NCBI GenBank assembly: GCA_040219575.1
Contig: JAVJSD010000013.1
Coordinates: 62,001 to 126,000 of the forward strand
Direction of reading: 5' to 3'
Origin: JAVJSD01 sp040219575
Lineage (GTDB): Bacteria; Planctomycetota; Planctomycetia; Pirellulales; Pirellulaceae
DNA: 64,000 nucleotides
Each line of letters starts with the position of its first letter. Within the stretch, counting starts at the first letter, position 1. Positions 35,526 to 44,104 of this stretch are shown piece by piece. Position numbers and translations under genes: made by a program. The notes under the pieces are model-generated. The model made no database searches and had not been told where the DNA came from. It was given only the letters and a program-made list of their open reading frames with translations.

Positions 35526-36839
35526 ATGCCCCCCAACCCGCACGCCGCTCGAGAATTCGCCGTGGAGATCGTCCGCCGGCTGCGCGCGTCGGGGCACGAG
35601 GCGGTCTGGGCGGGGGGATGCGTGCGCGACCAACTGCTGGGCATGCAGCCGAAGGACTACGACGTGGCCACCAGCGCCACGCCCGACGAGGTGCGTGAGT
35701 TGTTCGGTCGGCGGCGGACGCTGGCGATCGGTGCGTCGTTCGGCGTGATCGCCGTGCTGGGGCCGCGCGGCGCGGGACAGGTGGAGGTGGCCACCTTTCG
35801 CAGCGACGCCGGCTACAGCGACGGCCGGCATCCCGACAGCGTCACCTTCAGCACGGCCGAGCACGATGCGCAGCGACGCGACTTCACGATCAACGGCCTG
35901 TTCTTCGATCCAATGACGGAAGACACGATCGACTATGTGGGGGGCGTCGACGACCTGCGGCGGGGCGTCGTCCGGGCCATCGGCGACCCCTTCGCGCGGA
36001 TCGCCGAGGACAAGCTGCGAATGCTAAGGGCCGTCCGCTTCGCCGCCACCTTCGACTTCGCCCTCGACGCCGACACGCTATCCGCGGTGCAGCAGCAGGC
36101 GCACGAACTGGTGATCGTCAGCGCCGAACGGATCGCCGCCGAACTGCGGCGGATGCTCACGCACCGACATCGCCGCCGGGCGGTCGAACTGTTGCGAGTG
36201 AGCGGACTGCTGGAGATCGTACTGCCGGAAGCAGAGCGACTGTACGAATTCACGCAGGCGGGCCGGGGCGAAGACGCCTGGCGGCGGACCTTGGAATTGC
36301 TCGACGCCCTGCGCGATCCGACCTTCTCGACTTCGCTGGCGGCCCTGCTGCGAGAAATCTGTCAGCCGGACGACGCGGTCGGCGAAGACGTTCCGAACGA
36401 CGGCGGGCGAGGCTGCGCCGAGACGATCTGCAACCGACTGCGGCTCTCGAACGAAGAGAAGGAGGGGGCGGTGTGGATGCTGACGCAGCACGAGGCCATC
36501 CGCCGCGCGCATCAGAGTCCCTGGCCGGTAATCCAACGCCTGCTGATCGAACGCCGCATCGAGGAGTTGCTCGCTCTATGCGAAGCGCTGGCGCGGGTCG
36601 ACGGCGAGTTCGCCGACGGCGTGGATTTCTGCCGTGGCAAGCTGTCGCTGCCCGCCGAGCAATTCGACCCTCCGGCCTTGATCTCGGGCGACGACCTGAA
36701 GCAGTTGGGGATCCCCCCCGGCGCCATCTATCGGCGGGTGCTCGACGCCGTCCGCGACGCGCAGCTCGAGCAAAACGTCGCCACCCGCGACGACGCGCTG
36801 GCGCTGGCCCGGCGGATCCACCATTCGCTGGATTCCTGA
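35526..36839 (+). CDS. CCA tRNA nucleotidyltransferase / poly(A) polymerase family protein
   Basis: 437 residues. The nucleotidyltransferase head (about 1-150) has the class II signature AVWAGGCVRDQLLG, the metal-binding DYDVAT (DxD) and the downstream RRDFTINGLFFDP and RMLRAVRFAATF motifs. The C-terminal half is helical. It adds or repairs the CCA end of tRNA, or acts as poly(A) polymerase. The two activities cannot be told apart safely from sequence alone in bacteria. The start overlaps no neighbour. The right inverted-repeat tract ends about 15 bases before the ATG and would lie in the 5' leader. Confidence 0.9.
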   Translation: MPPNPHAAREFAVEIVRRLRASGHEAVWAGGCVRDQLLGMQPKDYDVATSATPDEVRELFGRRRTLAIGASFGVIAVLGPRGAGQVEVATFRSDAGYSDGRHPDSVTFSTAEHDAQRRDFTINGLFFDPMTEDTIDYVGGVDDLRRGVVRAIGDPFARIAEDKLRMLRAVRFAATFDFALDADTLSAVQQQAHELVIVSAERIAAELRRMLTHRHRRRAVELLRVSGLLEIVLPEAERLYEFTQAGRGEDAWRRTLELLDALRDPTFSTSLAALLREICQPDDAVGEDVPNDGGRGCAETICNRLRLSNEEKEGAVWMLTQHEAIRRAHQSPWPVIQRLLIERRIEELLALCEALARVDGEFADGVDFCRGKLSLPAEQFDPPALISGDDLKQLGIPPGAIYRRVLDAVRDAQLEQNVATRDDALALARRIHHSLDS

Positions 36840-36991
36840 GTCAAACCGCGCAAAACCGCGCGAAACCGCACGGGATTGCGACACGCACGGAGCGTCGGCG
36901 TTCGGGGTTCCACATCGCCGCTTCACCGAATGTGCGGCCTGGGACGAATCTGCCGAGTCGGCGTCGCTCGGATTGTTAAATGCGATCGGCA

Positions 36992-37036
36992 GCCCGCTTT
37001 CGGGCACCTCGCCAGCTCCTGAAGAGCTAGTTTTTA
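36992..37036 (+). terminator. Probable intrinsic terminator after the tRNA nucleotidyltransferase gene
   Basis: Two hairpins in series, GCCCG/CGGGC at 36992-37005 and AGCTC/GAGCT at 37014-37028. The second is followed by AGTTTTTA. The stems are short, so strength is uncertain. Confidence 0.4.
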
Positions 37037-37114
37037 TGGGTGACGTGCACGGACCGAAGCCAGGGCTGCGGGCCGAGTCGAACGACGCAACGGAACCTGT
37101 GAGGCGACAGCAGC

Positions 37115-38107
37115 ATGACCGTGGTTGCGAAACAAGCTGGAGGCGGCGCGGTATTCCTGCCCGTACCGCTGGCGACGCTCACGGTCTGCTCGTCGCTGCC
37201 GGTCGACATGTATCTCCGCCCCAGTGAAGAGGCTCCGCCGATTCTGTATCGCGAGCGGAAGCTGGAGTTTCCCGCGGAGGAAATGGCCCGGCTGATCCAG
37301 CGGGGCGTGGAGACGATCTACGTTCCGAGCGGCCAGGTCGATGACTATCAGGACTATCTGCAGGAGAAGTTGCCCGACATCGTCCTCGACCAGAACCTGC
37401 CGATGCAGCAACGCCTGCAGTTTCTCGGCGAGGCCGGCAGAAGCATGCTGGGAGTGGTGTTCAAATCGGGCAGCATCGAACGGATGGTCGGCACGGTGGG
37501 CGACATCAGCGGGCACATGGTGCAGTTGATGAGCCACAACCACTTGATCGCCGGCGACCTGCTCGACGTGCTGCGGCACGACTACCACACGTTCACGCAT
37601 TCCTACAACGTGGCCAGCTACGTGATGCTGCTGGCCAAAGGCCTGGGAATCTCCGACGCGGACGAACTGCAGGCGATTTCGATGGCGGGCTTGCTGCACG
37701 ACCTGGGCAAGCTACGGATTCCGCTGGCGATTCTCAACAAGAAATCGCGGCTTACGGATGCCGAGTGGGACGTCATCAAGCAGCACCCACACGACGGATT
37801 TGTGGAGCTATCGCCGCGCAAAGATCTGTCGCGCGCTCAACTGATGATGATCTACCAGCATCACGAAAAACTGGACGGCTCGGGCTATCCCACGGGTGTG
37901 GGAGGCGACGAGATCCATCCGTACGCGCGGGCCTGCGCGGTGGTGGACATCTTCGAGGCGTTGACAAGCTATCGGCCGTATCGTTCGAAGTTGCCAGCCG
38001 CCAAAGCGCTGTCGATTCTCGATGCGGAGTTCGGCGACAAACTCGATGGGGAAATGGTTCGATGTTGGAAATCGATGGTGAGTCGAGTGCGGGCGCGGTC
38101 CCGGTAG
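37115..38107 (+). CDS. HD-GYP domain protein, probable cyclic-di-GMP phosphodiesterase
   Basis: 330 residues. The N-terminal 130 residues are an unrecognised regulatory region (VDMYLRPSEEAPPILYRERKLEF). The HD-GYP domain follows: LLHDLGK with His195-Asp196, then QHHEKLDGSGYPTG with the GYP at 257-259. The domain hydrolyses cyclic di-GMP when the metal ligands are complete, as they appear here. The end overlaps the start of a PilZ gene by 46 bases in another frame, an arrangement that couples a degrader and a receptor of the same messenger. Confidence 0.9.
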   Translation: MTVVAKQAGGGAVFLPVPLATLTVCSSLPVDMYLRPSEEAPPILYRERKLEFPAEEMARLIQRGVETIYVPSGQVDDYQDYLQEKLPDIVLDQNLPMQQRLQFLGEAGRSMLGVVFKSGSIERMVGTVGDISGHMVQLMSHNHLIAGDLLDVLRHDYHTFTHSYNVASYVMLLAKGLGISDADELQAISMAGLLHDLGKLRIPLAILNKKSRLTDAEWDVIKQHPHDGFVELSPRKDLSRAQLMMIYQHHEKLDGSGYPTGVGGDEIHPYARACAVVDIFEALTSYRPYRSKLPAAKALSILDAEFGDKLDGEMVRCWKSMVSRVRARSR

Positions 38108-38511
38108 ACGCCGAGAATGCGTCGTTTGCCGAGGCGGTTCAGGGCATGCCTTGCAAGGTGCAACTCACGCGCGAGTTGCTGGACGACCTCAAACTGACGG
38201 GGCCGCTTCCCACGATTGAAGGCGACCGCCGTCGTTTTGTCCGGTTTCGCGTCCGCGCGCGGGGCATCTTGTACTATCGGCAGACGTTGCCCGCCATCGA
38301 GCGCGCGGAAGGATCGCACCTGGTGCTGGTGCGAAACATCTCTCGCTCGGGAATCGGTTTTCTGAGTGCGGAGCAGCTGTTTCCCCACGAACGCTTCAGT
38401 CTGTGGGTGGAGGGAAAGCGCCGCATGGAGATCGAAATCGCGAGGTGCCGCCGCCTGCACGACGGCTGCTACGACATCGGCGCGAGGTTTTGCACACCGC
38501 TTGAAGCGTGA
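38062..38511 (+). CDS. PilZ domain protein
   Basis: 149 residues from the ATG at 38062, inside the end of the HD-GYP gene. The first 45 residues are an unrecognised acidic region. The PilZ domain begins at GDRRRFVRFRVRARG (the RxxxR cyclic-di-GMP motif) and continues to VRNISRSGIGFLS, the D/NxSxxG motif with Asn in the first position. It should bind cyclic di-GMP and change conformation or interact with a partner. Its overlap with the HD-GYP phosphodiesterase gene implies both are made together. No flagellar or pilus gene is nearby, so the output is unknown. Confidence 0.85.
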   Translation: MLEIDGESSAGAVPVDAENASFAEAVQGMPCKVQLTRELLDDLKLTGPLPTIEGDRRRFVRFRVRARGILYYRQTLPAIERAEGSHLVLVRNISRSGIGFLSAEQLFPHERFSLWVEGKRRMEIEIARCRRLHDGCYDIGARFCTPLEA

Positions 38512-38889
38512 AATGCGGGCGGGTCCGCGAGCACGTCTCGGCAGCATGTCCCAGGACACCCACTCGGTGTTCCGCGTCCGCCAGGGCCGCGTGGCGCCCG
38601 TCAGACGCCGTACGTCTGGGGGCCAGGCGCCCACTGCCTTGGACAAACGCGGCGGCCGGAACCTGCCTTGCCGCCGCCGAAACGGGTGTGCCGCGAGCCC
38701 GCTGACCGTCGGGACGGCGGCCGAGTCTCCTCTTGACCATCGCGCGCAACACGCCATATTCTAAGGTATTACAGACAATCGCTCGCAGGCGGTGGGCGCG
38801 ACTGCGCCACGGCGTGAAGTGCGGTGTATTGGTTGCTTTGACCTGGCCGGCCGCCCGGCGACGTCGGTCGTCCTCCAGAGTCTCGATCC
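38512..38889. other. Intergenic stretch without a recognised element
   Basis: About 380 bases between the PilZ gene and the TsaC/phosphatase fusion. Short GC palindromes occur but no gene, terminator or known repeat copy was found. Confidence 0.4.
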
Positions 38890-40029
38890 ATGCCGCCTAT
38901 CGTCATCGACCTCCGAAAAGCCGACGATCAGCGGGACGTGGTCCATCGCGCGGTGGAAGCGCTGGCGGAAGGCAAGCTCGTCGCCTTTCCCACCGAGACC
39001 GTTTACGGTCTGGCGGCCAGCGCTCTGTCCGAAGCGGCCGTGCAGCGGCTGCACGACGTGAAAGGGCGTCCGGCGGGGCAACCGTTCACGCTCGCCATCA
39101 AGAGCGCCGACGAGGTGGTCGACTACGTGCCTGACATCTCGGTCCTCGAGCAACGACTGGCGCGGCGTTGCTGGCCCGGTCCACTCACGCTGGTGCTCGA
39201 CGACGACCACCCCGACAGCGCCGTCAAACAATTGCCCGCCTCGGTTCGGAAGCTGATCGCCCCCCAGGGAACCATCGGACTGCGCGTGCCGGCGCATCCG
39301 GCGATTCTGTCGGTCTTGCGTCTCTCGGCCGGGCCGTTGGCGCTCTCCAGCGCCAATCGCAGCGGACAGGCCGACACGGTCACCGCCGAGGCCGTCGTCG
39401 AGGCCCTCGACGGCGACGTCGACATGGTCCTCAACGACGGCGCCTGCAAGTTCGGGCAGCCGTCGTCGGTGGTTCGCGTCCACGACCAGCGACTGCAGGT
39501 GCTGCGCGCCGGCGTCTTCACCGAAGCCACGCTCAAGCGTTTGTCCGGATTCATCGCCTTGTTCGTGTGCACCGGCAATACCTGCCGCAGCCCGATGGCC
39601 GAAGTGATGATGCAGCGGCGACTGGCGGACAAACTCGGCTGCCGGATCGACGAGTTGGAGGACCGCGGCGTGATGATTTCGTCGGCGGGAATCGCCGCCA
39701 TGTCGGGCGGTCGGGCGGCCGCGGAGGCGGTCCAGGTGATGGCGGGACGCAGCCTCGACTTGTCGCGGCACGAGAGCCAACCGTTGAGCGAGCGGTTGAC
39801 CGAATACGCCGATCTGCTGCTGACGATGACGCGGGGGCATCGCGATGCGATCGTGGCCCAATGGCCCGACGCGGCGGGGCGCGTTCATGTGCTGCGCGGC
39901 GAGGGGGATATTTCCGACCCGATCGGCGGGCCGTTGGAGTTGTATGAGGCCTGCGCCCAACAGATCGACGCGGCTCTCGAGTCGTGGGTCGAGCGGATCG
40001 ATCCGGAGCAACTCACGCTGCGGAGTTGA
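38890..40029 (+). CDS. Fusion of TsaC/Sua5 (YwlC) with a YwlE-type protein-arginine phosphatase
   Basis: 379 residues. Residues 1-215 are a Sua5/YrdC domain (GKLVAFPTETVYGLAASA, TIGLRVPAHP, SSANRSG), which makes threonylcarbamoyl-AMP for the t6A37 modification of tRNA. Residues 222-379 are a low-molecular-weight phosphatase with P-loop CTGNTCRS (Cys227, Arg233) and the general acid Asp343 in DPIGG. The threonine in the loop (Thr231) is the residue reported to give YwlE its phospho-arginine preference, so arginine phosphatase activity is plausible. rpiB begins 36 bases downstream, echoing the ywlC-ywlD-ywlE-ywlF order of Bacillus subtilis. Fusion of the two enzymes is noteworthy. Confidence 0.88.
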   Translation: MPPIVIDLRKADDQRDVVHRAVEALAEGKLVAFPTETVYGLAASALSEAAVQRLHDVKGRPAGQPFTLAIKSADEVVDYVPDISVLEQRLARRCWPGPLTLVLDDDHPDSAVKQLPASVRKLIAPQGTIGLRVPAHPAILSVLRLSAGPLALSSANRSGQADTVTAEAVVEALDGDVDMVLNDGACKFGQPSSVVRVHDQRLQVLRAGVFTEATLKRLSGFIALFVCTGNTCRSPMAEVMMQRRLADKLGCRIDELEDRGVMISSAGIAAMSGGRAAAEAVQVMAGRSLDLSRHESQPLSERLTEYADLLLTMTRGHRDAIVAQWPDAAGRVHVLRGEGDISDPIGGPLELYEACAQQIDAALESWVERIDPEQLTLRS

Positions 40030-40064
40030 GGCGTTTCTGAACCCGTCACGTTGGAGTCGTCGTC

Positions 40065-40532
40065 ATGCGCGTCTCGATCGGCAGCGACCATCGCGGATTT
40101 CATGTCAAAGCCAAGTTGATCGACCTGCTGCGCAAACTGGGGCACGAGGTCGACGACATCGGCGCGCACGACGAGTGCAGCGTCGACTACCCCGACGTCG
40201 CCGCCGCCGTCTCGGGACAGGTTTCGCGAGGCGACAGTGATCGTGGGATTCTGATCTGCGGGACGGGCATCGGCATGGCGATCGCCGCCAACAAGTTCCC
40301 CGGCGTCCGTGCGGCGCCATGCCACGACGAAGTCACGGCCGAGATGAGCCGGCGGCACAACGACCTCAACGTGTTGTGCCTGTCCGGTGATTTGCTGGGC
40401 GAGCGGCGAATGGACCGCATGGTCTCGCTGTGGCTCGACACGGAGTTCGAGGGCGGCCGTCACGCCCGTCGCGTGGCCAAGATCGGCGAGTTGGAGCGCG
40501 AGCACGAGCCCTCCTCCGACGAATCCGCATAA
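40065..40532 (+). CDS. rpiB: Ribose-5-phosphate isomerase B
   Basis: 155 residues of the RpiB/LacAB family: opening SIGSDHRGFHVKAKL, the VDYPDVAAAV phosphate-side segment and the active-site cysteine in ICGTGIGMAIAANKFPGVRAA, followed by HDEVTAEMSRRHNDLNVL. It interconverts ribulose-5-phosphate and ribose-5-phosphate in the pentose phosphate pathway. It is 36 bases downstream of the TsaC/YwlE-type fusion gene on the same strand, so it is probably co-transcribed, as in Bacillus subtilis where ywlF follows ywlE. Confidence 0.92.
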   Translation: MRVSIGSDHRGFHVKAKLIDLLRKLGHEVDDIGAHDECSVDYPDVAAAVSGQVSRGDSDRGILICGTGIGMAIAANKFPGVRAAPCHDEVTAEMSRRHNDLNVLCLSGDLLGERRMDRMVSLWLDTEFEGGRHARRVAKIGELEREHEPSSDESA

Positions 40533-40748
40533 ACCGCCCAGGTTCCGATTTTGTCGCCCTGCCGACCGCGACTTTTGCGGTCGTATCGATCGTGTGAGCG
40601 GCGCCGCCCGGCAATCTGATTTCTCTTGTTTGAAACGTGGTCTGCAAGCTTTTCTCGGCGGCAGCTTGTTGTTAGAGTCAATTTTGACCTTTGGCAGCGC
40701 CGACGTTTGAGGGCGTGCCGACTGCCCCGCGACCGCTTGGTTGTTGAT

Positions 40749-41318
40749 ATGTTCAATACGGGCCGCTCAAATCCTGATGAAGTCGAGCAACTGCTGCTGA
40801 ACGCACGTTTGCGCGACGAACTCGAGCCCTTCGTGGACGAGTCGCTCCGGCTGCTTAGCATCCGGCGGATGTCGACCTGCCAGGAGAACGAGTTCCTGGC
40901 GTCGATGCTGGCCTGGGAGCGCGCGCCGGTGCTTCCCATCTCGCAGTGGTTCGAGCCGGAACTTGTGTTGCCGCATCCCGACGGCCTTTCCGAAGACCGC
41001 CTGCATACGGTGCTGTGGGACACGATCCACCGCCTTTACGAAAAGCGGATCGTGATCGAATTCGCCGACCACCTTTCCGATCGTCAGCTGTACTGCCTGA
41101 TCTATCGCGACATTCTTTCGTCGCCCGAGAAGAAGATCGATCTGCCGCGCAACTTCCTGCACTGGCACTGCCTCGACGCCGACGCCGACGAGGAGACCTG
41201 GCTGCGGTACTACGCCACGCCCGAGGAGCGGCAAATCTGGGTGGAAGAGACCGGCGCCGATCTGCCTCCCTGCGAACCGCCGCCCTTTCCGCGCAAGATG
41301 CCCTGCCGCCCGCAGTAG
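40749..41318 (+). CDS. Conserved hypothetical protein
   Basis: 189 residues from the ATG at 40749. The protein is mixed helical/beta and acidic, with conserved-looking blocks STCQENEFLASMLAWERAP, LHTVLWDTIHRLYEKRIVIEF and a proline-rich C-terminus ending PFPRKMPCRPQ. No signal peptide, membrane helix or catalytic motif is present. I recognise it only as a type of protein found in planctomycetes and can assign no function. A 216-base spacer separates it from rpiB, so it may have its own promoter. Confidence 0.65.
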   Translation: MFNTGRSNPDEVEQLLLNARLRDELEPFVDESLRLLSIRRMSTCQENEFLASMLAWERAPVLPISQWFEPELVLPHPDGLSEDRLHTVLWDTIHRLYEKRIVIEFADHLSDRQLYCLIYRDILSSPEKKIDLPRNFLHWHCLDADADEETWLRYYATPEERQIWVEETGADLPPCEPPPFPRKMPCRPQ

Positions 41319-41487
41319 CCGGTTCGGCGTGCTCTCTGAATCCCGTCCTTCGCCGATCTCGTTCGCTTCCGGCAGATCGCGTGGTTTGCTGCGCGTGTAG
41401 CCACGGAGGGAACACTGATGGAACTCGTTTGGCGGCGAGTCCAATTGCTGTCGCCAGGGCGCCGATTGCTTGACTGTCAGCGTCGCC

Positions 41488-42468
41488 TTACCTCACTTCG
41501 AAGCGAGGCGGCTTGTAATCATTCACTTCGATCACGCGCCGGCCGTCGATCTTCCGCGCGCGAAAGGCCCTGATGTCGGAGGCGGTGTTCACGAAGGGGA
41601 TGCGTTGTTCGTCGTCTTTCTTATGAACGGTCACGTCGGCGTAGGTGAGATACGGCTGCCCCCAGTGGTTGGTGTAGATCTCGACGATGTACAGGCCGTC
41701 CTCAAGCTCCAGGTCGCCCGCTTCAATCCGCTGGCCGTTGATGCGAACCTCGACCCCGGCGCCGGGAATTTCGACGGTGTACGATCCCGTTTCAGGAATC
41801 ACCAACTTGGCGGCGCCGAGGTAGTCGACCTCTTCATAGCGAAGCGTGCGATTGACGACTTCCTGGATTTCGGCCGTCCACAGGTCGCGGTGCGGCGGGC
41901 GAAGGTTGATGTAGGGATGCCGCTCGCCCCGGATCGCCCTGCCGTATACGCCCAGCACCGATTCGAAAAACTGCTCGTCGGGCAACTGCTTCGCCAGCGG
42001 CCGGATCACGATGTCCGATACCAGCGTGAGCGACCAATCGCCGGCGGCGCCTTGATTGTCGACATAGCTGCCGACGATCCGCCCTTTCGCGACCAATCGT
42101 CCTGAGTAGACCGCCGTGTAGCCGGACTGCTCGTCCTGCCGCAAACTAACGACCGGCGGCGAACCGACGATGACCTGCCCGGTGAACAAGGAGTGTTCCG
42201 CCCTTTCCCGGCCTCGATCGCGCGGGCGTCCGATGATGCGGCCGCTGGCCGAATCCAGCACCAGCGTCTGCGACGTCGTCGCTTCCAACTGGCCGTCTAA
42301 TTTGCTGTCGAGTTCCGCCTTCCAGACGGCCGACTCGGGAAACGCCGGAGGGAGATCGACTGCGATCCATTCGCCTCGCAAGTCGAACGGCCGGGGCGGT
42401 TGTTCGGCTTCCGCTCGACCGATCAGGGCGGAAACGGCAAACGCCGCCAGGAGGGGTGTGCGGATCAT
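41488..42468 (-). CDS. Secreted conserved hypothetical protein
   Basis: 326 residues from the ATG at 42468. A signal peptide covers about 1-21 (LLAAFAVSALIGRAEA). The mature protein is beta-rich: an N-terminal region with LRGEWIAVDLPP and a C-terminal half of sandwich-like repeats (IPETGSYTVEIPGAGVEV, LEDGLYIVEIYTNHWG). The ending RVIEVNDYKPPRFEVR is distinctive. No catalytic motif is seen and I do not recognise the family. It is monocistronic and divergent from the radical SAM/MoxR cluster, with a 338-base spacer that must hold both promoters. Confidence 0.65.
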   Translation of the reverse strand: MIRTPLLAAFAVSALIGRAEAEQPPRPFDLRGEWIAVDLPPAFPESAVWKAELDSKLDGQLEATTSQTLVLDSASGRIIGRPRDRGRERAEHSLFTGQVIVGSPPVVSLRQDEQSGYTAVYSGRLVAKGRIVGSYVDNQGAAGDWSLTLVSDIVIRPLAKQLPDEQFFESVLGVYGRAIRGERHPYINLRPPHRDLWTAEIQEVVNRTLRYEEVDYLGAAKLVIPETGSYTVEIPGAGVEVRINGQRIEAGDLELEDGLYIVEIYTNHWGQPYLTYADVTVHKKDDEQRIPFVNTASDIRAFRARKIDGRRVIEVNDYKPPRFEVR

Positions 42469-42806
42469 CGAATCGCTCCTCTTGGATACGTGGAAAGTAG
42501 GGAAGGACGGTAGGCATTCTGCCAACTCGGCGGTCTGCAAGGCGGTCCCACCTTGGCGATCATGGAAGATAGACGCGGCGCCGGCATAAAAGTTTCCCTC
42601 CGGTGCTTCGCTGCGAACCCACGAAGTCGGGCGGTGTCCAGGTGAGTGTCGATCGAAGGGAGCAATGCGCGCCGCGTGAACGCCAAAGGCGTGTTCTTCT
42701 CTTGTCCGTCTCGTAGTGGAGTGAGACAATAACGGCGGCGTGGGGAGACTTTCAGGAGCGGACAGCCGGGAGGCGTTTCTTGTTTGGACGAGGCAAGGAC
42801 AGCAAC
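42469..42806. other. Divergent promoter region upstream of the radical SAM/MoxR cluster
   Basis: No gene. An AAGGA Shine-Dalgarno for the first cluster gene is at 42794-42798. No convincing -35/-10 pair or operator was found. Confidence 0.45.
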
Positions 42807-43394
42807 ATGGAGCAGGCGGCGAAGGCGCTCGACTTGGACCTGCTGATCGCGACGTTCGGCCAGGCCGCCAACTTCTGGGAGTCGCAGGAGGGGGCGGACA
42901 TTCTGGGGCGAGCCCGCCTTGCCGACGCCTGTCGCGACAACGGGATGCGTCCGGCGAGCGCAGCGGCGTTTAGCGCGGTTTGGGAGAGTTTCGACGAACC
43001 ACACCGGCGACGCTTCTGTCTTCTTACCTCCGCACTGGAGATCGATGAAGCCGCCGGAGAACTGCCCAGACATGGCCGGCAGAAACAGGGCGAGGGCGTG
43101 CTGGACCTTCTTCAGCAGTTGACCGCCCGGCTCCCGCTGCTGACGCTTGACGTCCTCCAGCAGAGCGACGTGCGGCTGGAGGAATTCGCTCGGCACTTCT
43201 GCGCGGCCTGGGGCGTGGCGATCGATGGCGAGAAGCCGTCCCAGTCCCGTGCCCGCCTGCACGAGATTGACTTCGGACGCCTGATGCAGGAGGCCGAGGC
43301 GGCCCGATCTTCAGCCGAAGATCGGCTGGCCTACTTGCGCGAGTTGCAAGAGAAGGAAGAAGAGACCCGTCGGCCGAGAAGGGGGAAATGGTGA
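42807..43394 (+). CDS. Cluster gene A: helical protein of unknown function
   Basis: 195 residues from the ATG at 42807, preceded by AAGGA. The sequence is all-helical and soluble, with a repetitive hydrophobic pattern (LDLDLLIATFGQAANFWE, LLDLLQQLTARLPLLTLDVL) and a C-terminal charged coiled coil (SAEDRLAYLRELQEKEEET). I recognise no domain. It is the first gene of an overlapping run A-B-C-D, and the stop overlaps the start of gene B. It could be a structural or adaptor subunit of the downstream radical SAM system. That role rests on position only. Confidence 0.65.
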   Translation: MEQAAKALDLDLLIATFGQAANFWESQEGADILGRARLADACRDNGMRPASAAAFSAVWESFDEPHRRRFCLLTSALEIDEAAGELPRHGRQKQGEGVLDLLQQLTARLPLLTLDVLQQSDVRLEEFARHFCAAWGVAIDGEKPSQSRARLHEIDFGRLMQEAEAARSSAEDRLAYLRELQEKEEETRRPRRGKW

Positions 43395-44104
43395 GCGACC
43401 AGGCGGCGCGACCCGATGGCCTGAGCGAGAACCTCGCCCGGTTTCGCTATCACACCGGCGGGCGCCCGACGCCGTTGGCCGAAGACGAGCCCTGTCCGCT
43501 GTTGTTTCGCGACGTCGGCCCGGGGGCGATGGCTCGTTTTCTGAGCGGTGAGCTGCGCCAGTTGTGCGGCCCCGTTTCACCGATCACCTACTTGCGGACT
43601 GCCGACTACCGCGAGCCTTACACCGATTACGGCCGCATCGGACGCATCGTATTGCTGCAGCCACGGCGAGCGACGCCGTGGCGCGCGGGGATTGAAACGG
43701 TCTTCATCGCCTCGCGCAGGACGCCGGTCGACGCCGATACGATGGTGTTTGTTCCTGCCGACGTGCCGCTCGCGGACGCCGCCGCGCGATTGGCGGGGGC
43801 TCGCTGTCGGGAAGACGTCGCAGACCTGTTCGGACGGTCGCAGTACGAAGAAGCCGCCCGCGAGACCCTTGCCCGCATCGACCGCCTGCAGCGGACGCTG
43901 GCCGAAACAGAGCCTTCCGCATCTCGTTTGCGGCGTTTGTTCCAATCGGCCGAGTTGCGGCAGCGCGACTCGGCCCGCGAGTGGATGCGCCGCCGAAGCA
44001 TCAGCGAGTCCGACCTGTGCACCGCCTGGCATCATTTGCCCGAGGAGCGACGCCGCTTCCTCCGTGAAACGCTTGTTGGCGAAAACGAGGAGCTGCCGGC
44101 ATGA
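43388..44104 (+). CDS. Cluster gene B: protein of unknown function
   Basis: 238 residues from the ATG at 43388, overlapping the stop of gene A. An N-terminal mixed alpha/beta part (ITYLRTADYREPYTDYGRIG, ETVFIASRRTPVDADTMVFV) is followed by a helical, arginine-rich C-terminus (TLARIDRLQRTLAETE). I do not recognise a family. There are no cysteine clusters, HxH or nucleotide-binding loops. The stop overlaps the radical SAM start (ATGA), so it is translated with genes A and C and probably belongs to the same complex or pathway. Confidence 0.65.
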   Translation: MVSDQAARPDGLSENLARFRYHTGGRPTPLAEDEPCPLLFRDVGPGAMARFLSGELRQLCGPVSPITYLRTADYREPYTDYGRIGRIVLLQPRRATPWRAGIETVFIASRRTPVDADTMVFVPADVPLADAAARLAGARCREDVADLFGRSQYEEAARETLARIDRLQRTLAETEPSASRLRRLFQSAELRQRDSAREWMRRRSISESDLCTAWHHLPEERRRFLRETLVGENEELPA

